The translations under genes and the position numbers were made by a program. This document shows positions 60,901-64,000 of a DNA stretch of 64,000 nucleotides, piece after piece (the first letter of the stretch is position 1; the number at the start of each line of letters is the position of its first letter). The stretch is from Nageia nagi. Taxonomy: Eukaryota; Pinophyta. The notes under the pieces were generated by a model. The model was not told where the DNA came from. It saw only the letters and a list, made by a program, of their open reading frames with translations, and did not search any database. The stretch is taken from the NCBI GenBank assembly GCA_050084985.1, contig JBITNC010000001.1, forward strand, positions 48,236,001 through 48,300,000, given 5' to 3'.

Positions 60901-61960
60901 CAAAGCATAAATGAGTAGTGCAACTAGAAATCAACAATTCAATCAGATGAAAAACTATGAGACATGGAGTACAATGCTACAACAAAACTAGCATAAAAAT
61001 TCTTCTTTTCTTTAAAATTATTTACATTTACATTACTTTTATTCTTTTTCTATCTTCTTTTGTAGCAATCAACTTCTTTGTGACCTTAGATGCCATAATA
61101 GTTACAAATACCATCAAACTTTTCCTTAAGATATGTATTATTTTCTTTGCCTTTTCTATCTTTTTACTTGAAATGGTTGTTGTTATCATTTCTATTGATA
61201 TTATTGTTCCTGTTGTTGTTGTTATAACTCTTATTGTTGTTGTTGTAGCCATTGCCTCTTTTCTAAAACCTTTTGGAAGAAGAAGGATAAGATTTCTTTT
61301 AATGGTTGAACTTTTTAATGAAAGAGGTTTTGATTGCTCCAAGAGCAACGTATTATCCTTAGGAGAAAAAATCAACACCTTATTGTTAAAGATTATTTCA
61401 TGCTTCAATAGGTGCCTAGAAAGGTTCTCAAGGAGGAAGCCTTCTTCTTCATCATCAAGATTTGTTTCTATAATTGTAATAAAGTTTTCAAAATTTGAAG
61501 AAAAGCTTTGAAGAATGATGAATACCATGCACTCATCATTGATCCAATTACATCCACAAGCAACAAGTTAGGTCCTTAGATTAATGATTTTGTTCAAGTA
61601 GATGGTAACATTTTCATCTTTCTCTTGACGAGATTAAAGCAACTTTTGAAGAATGGTAAATTTTTTTGAAAAATTTGAACCAAGGTAAATTTGCTTAAGC
61701 TTATCCCAAGCTTCCTTTGTCAAGGTTGAATAGGAAATAATCAGGAGCACATCATCTAAAATTGCATGATAAATCATGAAGGTTACCAACTCATTCTTCA
61801 TATTGTAAGCCTCTAGTGCCTTCTCATTTGTAGGAGGTACAAGGTTCTTATTTACTATTTGCCAAAGCTTCCTTACCTGCAATTCAGCTCTCATCCATGG
61901 TTCTCAAATCCCAAAGGTGGAACCATCGAGAATGTGTTTGGGTAAAAAGGAGTCTTCCAT
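57991..61960 (-). pseudogene. Copia E gag-pol, decayed but best preserved of the family
   Basis: Gag starts MEDSFLPKHILDGST (61960); open at 61634-61894. An Asn-rich linker from AAC/AAT repeats (about 61,170-61,260) precedes a knuckle CNYYGI-stop-GHKEVDC, the second Cys replaced by Tyr. The protease DSG region is broken (SSCTTHLC, 60692-60937). Integrase lies at about 59,800-60,560. RT: VFQLDVKSAFLNGELDMEIF, TPRAWY and LYVDDLLITRN are all open at 58876-59223, plus 59227-59442. RNase H: GAISWASKKHPTISLSTIET (58306-58494). The C-terminus reads LVKLPLRGSEV then TGA (57991-57993); the purine tract at 57999-58014 encodes its last residues. Frameshifts and stops separate the open blocks. Confidence 0.85.
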
Positions 61961-62260
61961 TTGCTATATAAGAATGTTAAATAATAAGCATGTGGTTTAA
62001 TAAACAACATTAAATATTTAATTTTAACCAAGTAAATAATATATTTTAAATTTAATACAAAAGATATGTATGATTTGATTCACAACTACAAATGTTTTAC
62101 AACTTAAATAATCCATGTACCCAAATACATTTCTCATCTCAAGAACCATAGATGTAGACTGACATTATTGGGGTTTATTTTTTTATCTAAAATTAGGCCT
62201 TCACCTAGATGCTCACACAAGAGGAGCCCAAGTACTACTAATATTCAACTAATTCACCTT

Positions 62261-62761
62261 TGTTGGAATGTATAATGCATTATTGTAAAGGTTTGTATTA
62301 AATCTTCTATGTAAGTTCACTAATACTTAAAGGTATCATTTAATACCTTAAGTATTTAAATGAATATGAGAATGTAACTTGTTCTACACTCCATGTCATG
62401 AGCATGCCCTTTGGGTAAAAGGATGTGCATGTCATGTTTTTGTACATTGGATAAAAAGGTGATCCAAAAAGGGATTTTTGCCTATAAATATAAAGCTATC
62501 TCTTTGTGATCATACATCAATTTGTGAAGTAAATTTATGCTATAGGATAGAAGTGTAGGAGTTGAGATTAGGAGGATTGTAGGAGAGCTGTATTTGTGAT
62601 TGAAATAAATATCTAGTTAGTGGATGTACTCCTAGTTGAAGGAACCGCTTACATCTTGTGTTATCTTTGTGAGATTGCTTTGTGTGTAGCTAGATGTGAA
62701 TTGAAAACTTTCATGTGATCTTAGTTGATTAGGAATTATCTTGTTAGTGTTAGTTCCTTCA
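62261..62761 (+). repeat. Copia F 5' LTR
   Basis: TGTTGGAATGTATAATGCATT to GTTCCTTCA, 501 bp, with CCTATAAATATAAAG near 62,482 as TATA box. Confidence 0.9.
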
Positions 62762-62763
62762 AT

Positions 62764-62777
62764 TTGGTATCAAAGCT
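62764..62777 (+). other. Copia F primer binding site
   Basis: TTGGTATCAAAGCT, two bases after the LTR; initiator Met-tRNA type. GTGTGGAAGCTCTTCTT repeats just downstream (about 62,781-62,832). Confidence 0.8.
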
Positions 62778-64000
62778 TGGTGTGGAAGCTCTTCTTCTTG
62801 GTGTGGAAGCTCTTTTTGGTGTGGAAACTCTTCTTCCTTAAATTTTAAGGTCTTAATGAGGTAAATTTAAGAGAAGGTATAACCTCCTTCATATAATCTC
62901 CTTCATTTTTTATTTTTGGCTTATATCACTAATGATACTAACATATCTTGAGTTATGTGTTGGCTAATTTATTTTGCAAAAAAATGGCTAAAAATAGAAA
63001 TATAATGCTTTTAGTTATACTAACCTCTAGTGAGAATGTTGATAATTTTCTATTAAAGAGATTAGTATATAAATTTGCTATATATATATTTTTTGTCCAT
63101 TTATTGTTGAATAGAAGAGGTATCAATTTAAAATAAAAATAAAAATTGATTAGAATTTTATATATTCTTTATATATAATTTTTAAAAAAAAGAGCAAAGC
63201 ATTATTTGTTACCTACATACGAGGATAGTGTATAATATTTTACTAACCTTTTCTTAGCATTTTTTTTCCCTAGCTAATATATAAAAAAATAGGAGGGAAT
63301 ATTTTTTTTATGAATCTATCCTTTGTTTTTGAATCTACCTTTTTTTAAAAAAATTTAACAAAAACCCTTACAAAAAAAATAATTTAAAAAAGGTAGATTC
63401 ATATATTACTAAAAAAAATAATCGATTGGTGGCCTACCACTTGGTGGCCCTATCACACTGACAACCTACTACATGATGGCCCTACTGACTGGCAACCTCT
63501 ATTGCTTGAGTGGCCACTATCGCTTGCTAGCCTCCACCCCCCTTCAACTACCATCAATTGCCCCTGTAGTTGCACCCCCCACTCATGGCCTACCACATCA
63601 AACCCTTGCTAGCTCCTCTCTTATCATGCCTCCCACTCATGGCCTACTATCATTACCTCTACCATGCCATCATGCTTAAACTCTAAGGCCTCCCTCTACC
63701 ACCCTGCATAGCTCCTTTGGTACATGAAGTTGGGGGGCATGTTCTTCCTCCTAACTCATCACCCCTCTTCCTACTCTCTCACCTATACATTTTCCATTCT
63801 CCGTATACACTTTGACCTTTTAGTTTATCTTCTTTTTTTTTCTTTCAAGTAAAAAAGTGGGAGGCATGATAATTATTTGTTTTGGTACCATCTTTTATAT
63901 TAAAGTCATTCTTTTTCTTTCTTGCAAACAATCTTAGGTGCATATTCACATGCCTAGTTTTTGTTTTTTCCTTAAATGTGTGTCCTACATATTTAATGCA
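62778..64000 (+). other. Copia F leader with GC-richer repeats
   Basis: Non-coding as in A and D. At about 63,424-63,530, short diverged repeats of 15-18 bp on GGTGGCCTACCACTT / GGTGGCCCTATCACACT, followed by pyrimidine-rich DNA to about 63,780. The frame at 63473-63679 is made of this low-complexity sequence and is not supported as a gene. The inverted pair AAAAAAGGTAGATTCA (63,389-63,404) and TGAATCTACCTTTTTT (63,329-63,346) forms a small hairpin. Confidence 0.6.

Larger units (their letters stand above)
56787..62260 (-). mobile_element. Copia element E, 5' part displaced by copia F
   Basis: Family-A member on the minus strand: 3' LTR 56787-57278, 3' non-coding, pol and gag (57991-61960), and the first about 300 bp of leader up to 62,260, where copia F begins. 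The leader words shared with D (TAATTTTAGATAA, TAGGTGAAGGCCTAATTTT) show the interruption is inside the leader. The remaining leader and 5' LTR should lie beyond F, outside the window. Confidence 0.85.
62261..64000 (+). mobile_element. Copia element F, 5' LTR and leader, runs off window
   Basis: 5' LTR 62261-62761 with canonical TG/CA ends, primer site just after, then leader to the window end. Inserted into the leader of copia E. The left flank ACCTT (62256-62260) is the expected target duplication; the right one lies outside. The best-preserved LTR start and primer site suggest it is among the youngest insertions here. Confidence 0.85.

Noticed and set aside
61028-61511. Long plus-strand open frame (184 aa)
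   Set aside because: It is antisense to the copia E gag; its hydrophobic, Val/Ile-rich content comes from reading the Asn-codon repeats of gag backwards.

Overview
The window reads as a transposon-saturated intergenic stretch of a large plant nuclear genome. The evidence is a plant-type, intron-split family GH3 beta-glucosidase gene, several Ty1/copia and Ty3/gypsy LTR retrotransposons, an L1-like LINE, CCCTAAA-type telomere-like repeats (the plant telomere motif), and strongly AT-rich non-coding DNA. Long, old, nested insertions with decayed reading frames would fit a conifer or other gymnosperm, but the species cannot be fixed from the sequence. No intact protein-coding host gene was found; every coding region recognised carries stops or frameshifts.

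Layout. 0.6-1.5 kb: remnant of a gypsy gag (minus). About 2.3-4.0 kb: LTR-like DNA. 4.37-4.64 kb: candidate tRNA-derived SINE. 5.6-9.4 kb: eight recognisable exons of a GH3 beta-glucosidase (minus) with several lesions and no N-terminal exon; a 100-N assembly gap lies at 9,845-9,944. 12.2-15.1 kb: decayed L1-like LINE (minus). 15.4-23.3 kb: full-length copia element A (minus). 26.46-26.87 kb: 23-bp satellite with a six-monomer higher-order repeat. 27.5-28.4 kb: exon-like fragments of an unidentified gene or transposon. 28.7-30.1 kb: probable gypsy-type LTR. 30.13-30.29 kb: long near-perfect hairpin. 34.46-36.5 kb: degenerate telomere-like block. 37.4-43.6 kb: gypsy pol remnant G (minus) split by copia element B (38.6-43.1 kb, minus). 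44.6-45.7 kb: truncated copia C. 47.5-55.7 kb: full-length copia D (plus). 55.7-56.8 kb: gypsy gag remnant H. 56.8-62.3 kb: copia E (minus), whose leader is interrupted by copia F (plus, from 62,261 past the window end).

How the parts relate. Elements A, C, D, E and F belong to one copia family: about 0.5-kb LTRs starting TGTTGGAATGTATAATG, an initiator-Met-tRNA-like primer site, a leader of about 2.4-2.6 kb holding low-complexity GC-richer repeats, gag-pol, and an unusual 0.6-0.8 kb stretch between the pol end and the 3' LTR. Element B is a different, compact copia (about 4.5 kb). Insertion order can be read: B went into gypsy G; F went into E; E lies beside gypsy H. The most unusual observations are the polypurine tract kept at the pol end far from the LTR, a zinc-knuckle Cys replaced by Tyr in all three readable family copies, the 23-bp higher-order repeat built on TGACTCA motifs, the telomere-like block, and the 67-bp-arm hairpin. 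I see no prokaryote-type system, CRISPR array or operon here. All coordinates and alignments were made by eye.
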